Assembly (NCBI GenBank): GCA_024402535.1
Contig: JAKSTN010000033.1
Span: forward strand, 1-32,567
DNA from: Treponema sp.
GTDB lineage: Bacteria; Spirochaetota; Spirochaetia; Treponematales; Treponemataceae
Reading direction: 5' to 3'
Length of the DNA stretch: 32,567 nt
The number at the start of each line of letters is the position of its first letter. Position 1 is the first letter of the stretch. Position numbers and translations under genes: made by a program. The notes beneath the pieces are model-generated. The model was given only the letters and a program-made list of their open reading frames with translations. It was not told the origin of the DNA and did no database searches. Positions 25,988-32,567 of the stretch are shown one piece after another.

Positions 25988-26968
25988 ATGGCAGAAAAAA
26001 TCCGAGAACAGAAAGCAAAATCCTTCAGACTTCTTCACATTGAACAGCTTATAAAAAACATGAACTATCCCAATGTTCCTGATTTAATGCGGGAAACAGG
26101 AGTTTCCCGGGCTACTATTATGCGTGACCTGGACAGCCTGAAAGATGATTATGACAGTCCGATTGAATACGACTTTTATCACAAAGGCTACTATATTTCA
26201 GATGAAAATTACAAAATCCGCGATGTAAAAATTGCCCAGAGTGAACTGGTTGCCATTGCAGGACTTCTGCCGCTTCTGGAACGTTATAAAAATACCCCAC
26301 TGGAAGATTCCATAAAAAATGTTTACGACAAACTTTCAGATATGCTTCCAAACCAGATTGAAGTTCAGACCGATTTAGCATCAAACGTTCAGTTCATCAG
26401 CGAAGCAATCCCAAATGTAGATGCCAATGTTTTCAATCAGGTTTTCAAGGCCGTAAAAAATCATAAAGTAATTGATTTCGGTTACCGTTCTATAAAAGCC
26501 ACCGAACATACTCCACATACTGCCCACCCTTACAAAATTTATAATCAGAAAGGCGACTGGTATGTAATATGTTATAACCCGAAACATGATGATTACATTG
26601 CCTTTACGCTGGCTCGCATGAAGGATGTTGTTGTAAAAGAAGCTTTTGAACCGGACCCGGATTATGCTTCTAAAGTAAAAATCGACCCATATTTTGGTAT
26701 CTGGAATAATGACAATCCGCCGCAAAAAATCGAACTGGTTTTTGATAAATCAGTCAACACATATATTCTGGAACGCACCTGGCATAAAAACCAGGAATGC
26801 CGTCAGAACAAAGACGGCTCTGTTTATTTAAGTTTTGAATCAAACCAGACACAGGAAGTGCTTTTCTGGATTATGAAATTCGGCTCCCAGGTAAAAGTCC
26901 TTTCACCTGAAAGCCTGAAAAAACAGGTCTGCGACGAACATAAAAAAGCCGCAGAACTTTATAAGTAA
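25988..26968 (+). CDS. WYL-domain transcriptional regulator
   Basis: A 326-residue DNA-binding regulator. Residues ~10-60 form the HTH_11/DeoR-like winged helix (RLLHIEQLIKNM, then MRETGVSRATIMRDLDSLK). The central WYL domain (~150-225) shows IDFGYRS, the YKIYNQKGDWYVICYN core giving the W-Y motif, and FTLARMKDV. The C-terminal WCX-like part (~235-320) contains KIELVFDKS. WYL domains bind nucleic acid or nucleotide ligands, and such proteins regulate DNA-damage, phage-defence or metabolic genes. It is divergent from the HD/TauE pair. No SD; -10 box six bases before the ATG. Confidence 0.92.
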   Translation: MAEKIREQKAKSFRLLHIEQLIKNMNYPNVPDLMRETGVSRATIMRDLDSLKDDYDSPIEYDFYHKGYYISDENYKIRDVKIAQSELVAIAGLLPLLERYKNTPLEDSIKNVYDKLSDMLPNQIEVQTDLASNVQFISEAIPNVDANVFNQVFKAVKNHKVIDFGYRSIKATEHTPHTAHPYKIYNQKGDWYVICYNPKHDDYIAFTLARMKDVVVKEAFEPDPDYASKVKIDPYFGIWNNDNPPQKIELVFDKSVNTYILERTWHKNQECRQNKDGSVYLSFESNQTQEVLFWIMKFGSQVKVLSPESLKKQVCDEHKKAAELYK

Positions 26969-27021
26969 TCTGTCTCCGGCAAAATTTGAAAAAAATCTTG
27001 AAAATCTCCAATTTGGTGTTA

Positions 27022-27033
27022 ATCTATATAGAT
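27022..27033. promoter_or_regulatory. 12-bp palindrome before the EAL gene
   Basis: ATCTATATAGAT is a perfect palindrome ending 19 bases before ATG 27053 and overlapping possible -10 sequences (TAATCT or TATATA). A TTGAAA upstream (~26998-27003) could serve as -35. Operator function is a guess. Confidence 0.35.
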
Positions 27034-27052
27034 ACACGGGATTTTAATATTT

Positions 27053-28771
27053 ATGTTATCTTATGATTCACAATTCAGACTTGCAATTTTATCCAACGCA
27101 ATTTCATATTATGATATAAATCTTTCGAAAGATATTATTGAAACTGATATTCTCCATAAAAAACCCGACGGATCCACAAGTTCCTCCCTCGAACGTATCG
27201 GAATGACTTATCCCTGCAAATTTTCTGATTTTATCAACAAATGGGTTTCTACTATGGTTTCTAAAGAAAATCAGGAAAAATATCCCTTCCTTGAAGATGT
27301 AAGAAAAACATTACTTGATTATTACAATGAAGGTAAACGGGAATACATTGTTAATTATTGGGCTGACACAGACAACGGCCGCCGCATTTACTTAAACCAA
27401 AGCTTTCTCCTTACTAAAGATGACAACGGCGACATCTGGGCACTTTCTATTGTTAAAGACCATACAAGCATTCAGATAAACGAAGAAGAAATCCGCCGCA
27501 AAGAACTCGAACAGTATGCCTATTACGACCCTATTACTAAAGGCCACAATTACATCAAATTCAAAGCCAATCTTAAAAAGAAACATATTCCCGGATCAAT
27601 TATCTCCCTTGATATTCACTCATTTAAAATCATAAATTCTGTCTGCGGCATTATAAAAGGTGACCAGGTAATCGAAGCCATATGGAAAAGCATTTCTAAT
27701 GCTCTTGAATTTGACAGCGGCGATCTTGCAGGACATATCAATGCCGACCACTTCATTATTTTTATCCCTACAGAAGATGAAGAAATCATAATCAGAAAAC
27801 TGAAAAATATAACACTTGCTCTGAACATTGTTTCAGCAGAACTGGAAGTTCCTCAGCTTATTCCTTATTTTGGAATTTCAAAATGGAATCCAAATAAAAG
27901 AATAGAACTTGCTTACAGCGAATCTGTAGTTGCAAAACATAATGCAAAAATTCTGCAGAATATAAACTATGCTTTCTTTGATGAAGCTGATACAGAACGA
28001 CTGATTAAAGAAAAAGCTGTGGTAGACGGTTTTGAAACTGCTCTTTTGAAAAAAGAATTTAAAATCTGGTATCAGCCAAAATATAATCCTTCAGATGGAG
28101 AACTTGTTGGAGCCGAAGCTCTTGTCAGATGGCAGAAAGAAGACGGAACAATTATCCCGCCTGGCGACTTCATTCCGGTTTTTGAGAAAAACGGAATGAT
28201 TCGAACCTTTGATGAATACATTTTTACAAATGTCTGCCGCCAGCAAAAAACCTGGAAAGAACAGAACAAAGTTCTTGTTCCAGTTTCCATAAATCTTTCA
28301 AGAATCAGTCTCTACTATAAAAATATTGTAACTGAATACAAAAAAATTTCTGAAGATATTGGAATAGAAAAAGACCTTCTTCCTATTGAAATTACAGAAA
28401 CAGCCGCTGTTACAAACAACGAAATAAAAGACATTGCTGAAGCTTTCTATGATGCCGGCTTCAGACTCCATATGGACGACTTCGGTTCAGGATATTCTTC
28501 CCTGGCCACTTTAAACATCATGCATTTTGATACTCTGAAAATCGATAAAAGTCTGATTGACTATATCGGAAACTACGGCGGTGACCGGCTTCTGGAACAT
28601 ACAATCTTACTTGCAAAAGATCTTGGAATGCATGTCACTGCCGAAGGAGTTGAAAACACAAATCAGGTTACATTCCTGAAAAACATCGGCTGTGACAGTA
28701 TCCAGGGATATTTTTATTCAAAACCTTTACCTTTGGATAAATTCGAACCTTTGCTGAGAGATAAAAAATAA
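27053..28771 (+). CDS. Degenerate GGDEF plus EAL cyclic-di-GMP phosphodiesterase
   Basis: A 572-residue soluble signalling protein. Residues ~1-155 look like a PAS-type sensor without membrane segments. Residues ~165-315 are a GGDEF fold whose signature is replaced by HINADHF (~228), so diguanylate cyclase activity is unlikely. The EAL domain (~325-570) keeps EALVRW (~355), SINLS, IEITETA, MDDFGSGYSSL (~473), the K-I-D-K-S-L-I segment, AEGVE and QGYFYSKPL, the set needed for metal binding and c-di-GMP hydrolysis. It should therefore lower c-di-GMP, possibly with the dead GGDEF as a regulatory site. Monocistronic; it converges with the yhhQ gene 9 bases away. No clear SD. Confidence 0.9.
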   Translation: MLSYDSQFRLAILSNAISYYDINLSKDIIETDILHKKPDGSTSSSLERIGMTYPCKFSDFINKWVSTMVSKENQEKYPFLEDVRKTLLDYYNEGKREYIVNYWADTDNGRRIYLNQSFLLTKDDNGDIWALSIVKDHTSIQINEEEIRRKELEQYAYYDPITKGHNYIKFKANLKKKHIPGSIISLDIHSFKIINSVCGIIKGDQVIEAIWKSISNALEFDSGDLAGHINADHFIIFIPTEDEEIIIRKLKNITLALNIVSAELEVPQLIPYFGISKWNPNKRIELAYSESVVAKHNAKILQNINYAFFDEADTERLIKEKAVVDGFETALLKKEFKIWYQPKYNPSDGELVGAEALVRWQKEDGTIIPPGDFIPVFEKNGMIRTFDEYIFTNVCRQQKTWKEQNKVLVPVSINLSRISLYYKNIVTEYKKISEDIGIEKDLLPIEITETAAVTNNEIKDIAEAFYDAGFRLHMDDFGSGYSSLATLNIMHFDTLKIDKSLIDYIGNYGGDRLLEHTILLAKDLGMHVTAEGVENTNQVTFLKNIGCDSIQGYFYSKPLPLDKFEPLLRDKK

Positions 28772-28780
28772 CTAATAGTT

Positions 28781-29497
28781 TTACTTTTTTTCTGATGAAA
28801 TAGAAACCTGTTTATCATTAATTTTTCTGGCAAGATACACGAAGGGTGTATCTGCCAGAGATGTAACAACAAAGATTACATAGCAGGAAATGATGATATT
28901 AAAAATTGTCTTGGCATCGTGAATTCCTGCAAAAGCCGCAATGTTGAAAAGAACTGTATTTACCAGCTGACTGATAAGTGTTGAACCGTTATTGCGGAGC
29001 CACAGGAATTTCTTTGAATCTCCGAAACGTTTTGTAGTGATGTCCCACCATTTGTGATAAAGCCAAACGTCAAAAAGCTGGCATACAACGTAAACTGCAA
29101 TTCCGGCAATCATAAGGCGTGGTGTGTTTGAAAAAATTGTTCTGATGCTGTCCATTGCAAAATCATTTCCGTTCGGAACATATAAAAGCCAGCTCTGACT
29201 GATAATCATGAAAATCACGCTTGTAGCAATACCAAGGTAAACTGTAGTTTTTGCGATTTTCTTTCCATAAATTTCTGATGCAATATCACTTACAAGGAAC
29301 ATACTTGCAAAAAGAATATTTCCAAGTGTCATTTCCATTCCGAATGCGTCAACCACAATTAAAACTTCAATGTTTGCCGCGATAGTGGCAACGATTGTCA
29401 TAAGGTAAAGTCCCTTTTCTTTAAAAATTGCAAAAGAACCGATTACCATTCCGTAAATTACAAAAATTGATGCTATAAGTATTATTTCATTAATCAT
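28781..29497 (-). CDS. yhhQ: YhhQ-type (VUT family) queuosine precursor transporter
   Basis: A 238-residue membrane protein of the VUT/YhhQ (PF02592-like) family with six or seven hydrophobic segments. Family stretches: FLVSDIASEIYGKKIAKTTV (~67-87), VVCQLFDVWLYHKWW, WLRNNGSTLISQLVNTVLF and the late SLADTPFVYLARK. E. coli YhhQ imports preQ0/preQ1; some homologues take queuine. I chose ATG 29497 because TAGGAG lies seven bases upstream; an earlier in-frame start at 29560 would overlap the preceding gene by 53 bases. It begins 10 bases after the radical SAM gene and shares its preQ1-like riboswitch. Confidence 0.9.
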   Translation of the reverse strand: MINEIILIASIFVIYGMVIGSFAIFKEKGLYLMTIVATIAANIEVLIVVDAFGMEMTLGNILFASMFLVSDIASEIYGKKIAKTTVYLGIATSVIFMIISQSWLLYVPNGNDFAMDSIRTIFSNTPRLMIAGIAVYVVCQLFDVWLYHKWWDITTKRFGDSKKFLWLRNNGSTLISQLVNTVLFNIAAFAGIHDAKTIFNIIISCYVIFVVTSLADTPFVYLARKINDKQVSISSEKK

Positions 29498-29507
29498 TTT
29501 ATTACTC

Positions 29508-30242
29508 CTAAAAAATTGTGATTTCTTCCTGTGAGAAATCCAGATTGTCTGTAAATACATCTGCCCGTGGATCAGGTTCCAGAACAGGCAAAATTTCTTT
29601 GTAGAAAACTTCTACAGCCTCGGGATCAGGTTTAAGCGGTGCGCTGTTATCACACATAACATTTACATAAATGCGCTCAAAATTCGAAAGCCCGGTTTCA
29701 ATATCAGAAAGCATAGAATCCTTAGTCTGTCCTTTCAGTCCAAAAAGCAGAATGCATTCGTCAAAATACCGGGCAATATCCTGGACCTCTGTTTCCAGGC
29801 CCATACCTTTGTTCATTACCTTTTCTCTGAAAGGAATATCAAAAGTTTCTGCACCGCACTTAAATTTTGCAGTAATCCCAAGATTTGCAAAACTCTGTTT
29901 TAATTCCGGAATTTTGTTCCGGTTATGCCAGTGACATTCAAAATGAATATTTTTGATTTTCTTTTCCACGCAAACACGCATTAATTCTTTCATTGTTGAA
30001 GAATCCAGTTCCGTAAAACTTCCGCAGTTGTCTACTTCAAGAACGCCGTAGCATCCAGTTACTTTGGACAGTACTTCCCTGTTCAGCAAAAAGTTTTCTT
30101 TTGTGTTGGTGGAAAAATCCAGATGATAGTCGCAGAAGGCACATTTTTTCCAGCTGCAACCGGTCCCGCGGAGCATTACCATTTCCCGCGGGTACTTTTG
30201 CCGGATGACAGAATACCGCCCGGCAAGATTTTGATGTGACAT
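29508..30242 (-). CDS. Radical SAM protein, candidate queuine lyase (QueL-like)
   Basis: A 244-residue radical SAM-like protein. The cluster motif near the N-terminus is GTGCSWKKCAFCDYH: Cys29, Cys34 and Cys37, spaced CX4CX2C rather than the usual CX3CX2C. Further features: the VLEVDNCGSFTEL strand, KNIHFECHWHNR, and a GLKGQTKDSM segment. A radical SAM subgroup called QueL, which makes preQ1 from queuine in gut bacteria, is reported in the queuosine-salvage literature. I infer membership from three facts: the yhhQ gene 10 bases downstream, the preQ1-I-like leader, and small size. Sequence identity to QueL was not checked. SD AGGGG six bases before the ATG, inside the riboswitch tail. Another radical SAM activity remains possible. 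Confidence 0.7.
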   Translation of the reverse strand: MSHQNLAGRYSVIRQKYPREMVMLRGTGCSWKKCAFCDYHLDFSTNTKENFLLNREVLSKVTGCYGVLEVDNCGSFTELDSSTMKELMRVCVEKKIKNIHFECHWHNRNKIPELKQSFANLGITAKFKCGAETFDIPFREKVMNKGMGLETEVQDIARYFDECILLFGLKGQTKDSMLSDIETGLSNFERIYVNVMCDNSAPLKPDPEAVEVFYKEILPVLEPDPRADVFTDNLDFSQEEITIF

Positions 30243-30246
30243 TTTT

Positions 30247-30290
30247 TTCCCCTAGTTTTGTTTTAAGACAGGATGGATTTCGAACTGTCT
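30247..30290 (-). promoter_or_regulatory. preQ1-I-like riboswitch controlling the radical SAM/yhhQ operon
   Basis: On the minus strand AGACAG (30290-30285) pairs with CTGTCT (30271-30266) around a 13-nt loop beginning TTCG and ending ATCCATC. Then comes an A-rich tail TTAAAACAAAACTAGGGG. This matches the preQ1-I layout: hairpin with UUC-started, C-rich loop, then an A-rich linker and a CUA-GG segment that pairs back as a pseudoknot. The tail closely resembles the Thermoanaerobacter example (UUAACAAAACAAGGG). The final AGGGG is the SD of the first gene, so ligand binding would hide it and lower translation. Confidence 0.75.
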
Positions 30291-30343
30291 ATAATTATAA
30301 ATTATAGTAATACCAAGTTAAAATCAACCAAATATGTAAAAAA

Positions 30344-31633
30344 TTAATGCATGTTTTCAAACAATTTCTTCATCTTATGAACAACTTCGTTTGTATCCCC
30401 TTCCTTTACAACATAATCATATTTTCCAGGAATTGTTCCAAATGTAATTACTTTTTCAGGCTTTATCCTTCGTTTCAACAATTCAATCATATTTTCTTTT
30501 GATGCATATTCATTGAATATTTTAATATAACTGTAACCCGGAAAGTCTTTTGAAGGATAATTCAAAACTTTGAAAAATTTATTAATCTGTTCTTTTTTTA
30601 GAATTGAATAAATTTTCTCAATAGAATCTGTCGGATAAAAAAGCATAAAATAAACTACATTTTCATCAGACGGTAAAGACCTGTTTATGTAATTTCTGTA
30701 AGGCGATTTTCGTAAAGTATTAACAAGCCCAGTCTGCACTTTATCAAAATCTAATCCAATCCTGCGGTTATAATAAATAAGCAGAGTATCATCCACTACA
30801 ACATTGGCAAAATACAGGATATTGTTTTCATCAAGAAATTTTGCAATTTCAATGGCCTCTTTTTTTTCAATTTCGATTTTTTCAAGATATCGTTTACTTT
30901 GCGTATCGTATAAAACTCCGCCGTTCATAGCTATTACAGGAAGCTTCAGCTTAATATCCGCCATTGGTTCAATAATACTTGCAGGTGGACGCATTGTAGA
31001 CAAAGTGAAATTCAACCCTTCCTCGATCATTCGGTTAAGTTCGACCTTACAGTAATCATTAAGGTGATAATCTGAATCCAAAAGCGTATCATCAAGCCCT
31101 GAAATAAACAGGATTTCTTTATGCTGTTTTCTTGGAAGATGAAAAAGATTAACTGCAACACCAATAAGAATTCCAACCATTGTATCTATTACTCGGTTCA
31201 GAGTAAAAATAAAAGGATTGTTGTCACCACCATGAATTACGACAATACTCAAAAAAACCACGCATGAAAAATATGAGGCATTTTTTTTGTTTAAAATCAC
31301 GGTTGCATACAGAACAAAAATTATTACTACGGATGTAATCAATCCTTTTATAAGATACATAGAAAAATCGCCGACTTGCAATTCTGCATTTCGAATGAGT
31401 AAAAAGAAAAGCAGAACAACAAGACCAAAACCTGCTCCAATAAAGGTTCCTGCAATACGCTGGTTTGCGTTCTGCTTTGTAGTTGAAATATACGACTGGA
31501 TACACCACAAAACAGAAAGCTGACTGTAAAAAACTATGCCGTTTTCGCCCCTGAAATAATTAAACAGATAGCAGAGAAAAACCGCCACCGCAGACTTAAT
31601 TATGCGAAGCCCTATTTTTGGAATCTGCTTCAT
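30344..31633 (-). CDS. FUSC/ArAE-like membrane domain fused to a degenerate HAD domain
   Basis: A 429-residue fusion. Residues ~10-165 have about six hydrophobic segments and FUSC/aromatic-acid-exporter features (QSYISTTKQNANQRIAGTFIG, then FTLNRVIDTMVGILIGVAVN). Residues ~172-429 follow the Cof-type HAD fold in order (FISGLDDTLLDSDYHLN, LSTMRPPASI, VIAMNGGVLYD, PEKVITFG). The HAD catalytic residues are lost: motif I DxDGT reads G179-L-D181-D-T, so the nucleophile Asp is Gly, and the GDxxND motif reads GTIPGKYD. It is therefore probably a non-catalytic ligand or scaffold domain on a transporter-like base. It begins 3 bases after the M14-like gene, same operon. Transport role and substrate are unknown. 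Confidence 0.8.
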   Translation of the reverse strand: MKQIPKIGLRIIKSAVAVFLCYLFNYFRGENGIVFYSQLSVLWCIQSYISTTKQNANQRIAGTFIGAGFGLVVLLFFLLIRNAELQVGDFSMYLIKGLITSVVIIFVLYATVILNKKNASYFSCVVFLSIVVIHGGDNNPFIFTLNRVIDTMVGILIGVAVNLFHLPRKQHKEILFISGLDDTLLDSDYHLNDYCKVELNRMIEEGLNFTLSTMRPPASIIEPMADIKLKLPVIAMNGGVLYDTQSKRYLEKIEIEKKEAIEIAKFLDENNILYFANVVVDDTLLIYYNRRIGLDFDKVQTGLVNTLRKSPYRNYINRSLPSDENVVYFMLFYPTDSIEKIYSILKKEQINKFFKVLNYPSKDFPGYSYIKIFNEYASKENMIELLKRRIKPEKVITFGTIPGKYDYVVKEGDTNEVVHKMKKLFENMH

Positions 31634-31636
31634 TTT

Positions 31637-32566
31637 CTATTCAATTTCAATTAGCTTAAAAACATTTGTGCTGGCATATGTAAGCGGTTCATTATGAATG
31701 AAGAACACTCTAGATTTTACAGGCGCATACAAAGTTTCAAGAATTTCCCCGTCGTAAGAATTTACAATATGTGCTAAAGGTGTTCCTTCTTCCACAGTGT
31801 CCCCCGCTTTTACAAGAGGTTCAAAAATTCCAGATTTAGCAGTCTGAACGCTGACCATTTCTGTATCAAGGATAACTTCGCTGTCTTTCTTTTTTGAATC
31901 ATGGTATTTTACAAAACCAAGTCCACTGCAAAATTTCAAAACTGATAGAACAATCTGGCCTGCACTCTGGGGATCAATCCTTGAAGTCGTTGAAGAATAA
32001 AGACTGTAAGCTTTTGTATCCCAAACCTGCCAGTTATAATTTAGTGTTGCAGTATCGTAAGGACGCACAACTCTTTTTACAACATAAGGAAGTCCGAAAA
32101 GCTTTGCAGTTTCAACATCAGAATATCCTTCATCCATAAAACGCACATGAGGAATAAAATCTCCCGGCATATAAAACGAAGTAAACTGAATTCCATATTC
32201 GTAATCTTTGATTGCTTTGAAAACGCCGTCTGCAATTCTCTGTGTTGTTTCCCCAAGATTATAACCCGGAAACATTCGGTTAATATCTGTGTTGTCTATT
32301 GTCCAGAAACGTTTCTGAATATTCATGGAATAAGGATTACATGAAGGGATTATAAGGATTTTGTGTCCTGGAATAATTCTTCCTTCTTCTTCCAGCTGCT
32401 TAAATTTTTTTACAAGATTTGAACAGCAGTAAAGCTGCTGAACTTCGTTTCCACGCATAGTGCCAACAATACAAAGAGATTCTTTGCCTTCTCCAAATTC
32501 ATAACCTGTTACACGAAAATTATCTCTGTAAAGACCTTTAAGTTCATATATGATTTTCTTTTTCAT
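31637..32566 (-). CDS. AstE/AspA-like (M14 superfamily) protein, ligands altered
   Basis: A 309-residue protein of the succinylglutamate desuccinylase/aspartoacylase superfamily. Recognisable parts: CIVGTMRGNEVQQ (~32-44, where family members have H-G-x-E), IIPSCNPYSMN, NTDINRMFPG (~92-101, substrate Arg/Asn) and a C-terminal beta-barrel (GIFEPLVKAGDTVEEGTPLA). Glu41 is kept, but the first zinc His is Arg38, and the second His region reads GIQFTSFYMPGD without His, so zinc hydrolysis is doubtful. It is immediately upstream of the FUSC/HAD gene (3 bases). The ATG is at 32566, one base from the window edge, so the SD and a longer start cannot be judged. Confidence 0.75.
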   Translation of the reverse strand: MKKKIIYELKGLYRDNFRVTGYEFGEGKESLCIVGTMRGNEVQQLYCCSNLVKKFKQLEEEGRIIPGHKILIIPSCNPYSMNIQKRFWTIDNTDINRMFPGYNLGETTQRIADGVFKAIKDYEYGIQFTSFYMPGDFIPHVRFMDEGYSDVETAKLFGLPYVVKRVVRPYDTATLNYNWQVWDTKAYSLYSSTTSRIDPQSAGQIVLSVLKFCSGLGFVKYHDSKKKDSEVILDTEMVSVQTAKSGIFEPLVKAGDTVEEGTPLAHIVNSYDGEILETLYAPVKSRVFFIHNEPLTYASTNVFKLIEIE

Positions 32567-32567
32567 T

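Overview
The window looks like a chromosomal segment of a low-GC host-associated spirochaete, most likely a Treponema of the gut, rumen or oral type. This is inferred from two very large lipoproteins with C-[DE]-N-F starts and Ig-like/InlB-like modules, AT-rich base use, a 4Fe-4S type PurF, and short GC-rich dispersed hairpin repeats between genes. No rRNA, tRNA, CRISPR array or replication origin was seen.

Layout. 1-545: remnant of an insertion sequence (an HTH transposase ORF with a strong promoter inside an inverted repeat). 546-4214: a 1222-aa lipoprotein. 4321-8028: a leftward nucleotide-metabolism block, pyrG-purF followed by a small flavoprotein, with an attenuator-like terminator in front of pyrG. 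8188-10573: uridine kinase (rightward, apparently leaderless), an aldo/keto reductase with ferredoxin-like cysteines, and an orphan cytosolic protein. 10612-16753: the gltB-gltD glutamate synthase operon with its own terminator and a complex 300-nt leader. 16754-19090: an accessory islet holding three GC-rich repeats, a decayed cyclase-family gene and two toxin-antitoxin pairs (VapC/PIN type and MazF/PemK type). 19091-24331: a 1746-aa lipoprotein, paralogous to the first at both ends. 24436-25923: an HD-domain protein and a TauE-type permease, divergent from a WYL-domain regulator (25988-26968). 27053-28771: a degenerate GGDEF plus intact-looking EAL protein. 28781-30290: a likely queuosine-precursor salvage operon: preQ1-I-like riboswitch, radical SAM protein with CX4CX2C, and a YhhQ-type transporter. 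30344-32566: an M14/AstE-like protein followed by a membrane FUSC-like/HAD fusion whose HAD catalytic residues are lost.

How the parts fit. Most of the window is leftward. The housekeeping core (CTP synthase, PRPP amidotransferase, glutamate synthase) is glutamine-linked: all three enzymes carry a glutamine amidotransferase domain, and both of its operons begin with a structured leader containing terminator hairpins. The most distinctive unit is the riboswitch/radical SAM/YhhQ cassette, where RNA control, transporter and enzyme point to the same pathway. Other features worth a second look are a dispersed palindrome translated in frame inside gltB, two covarying copies of a bidirectional terminator repeat placed just after stop codons, genes whose -10 box lies 6 nt before the ATG, and two adjacent proteins that appear to have lost their family catalytic residues.
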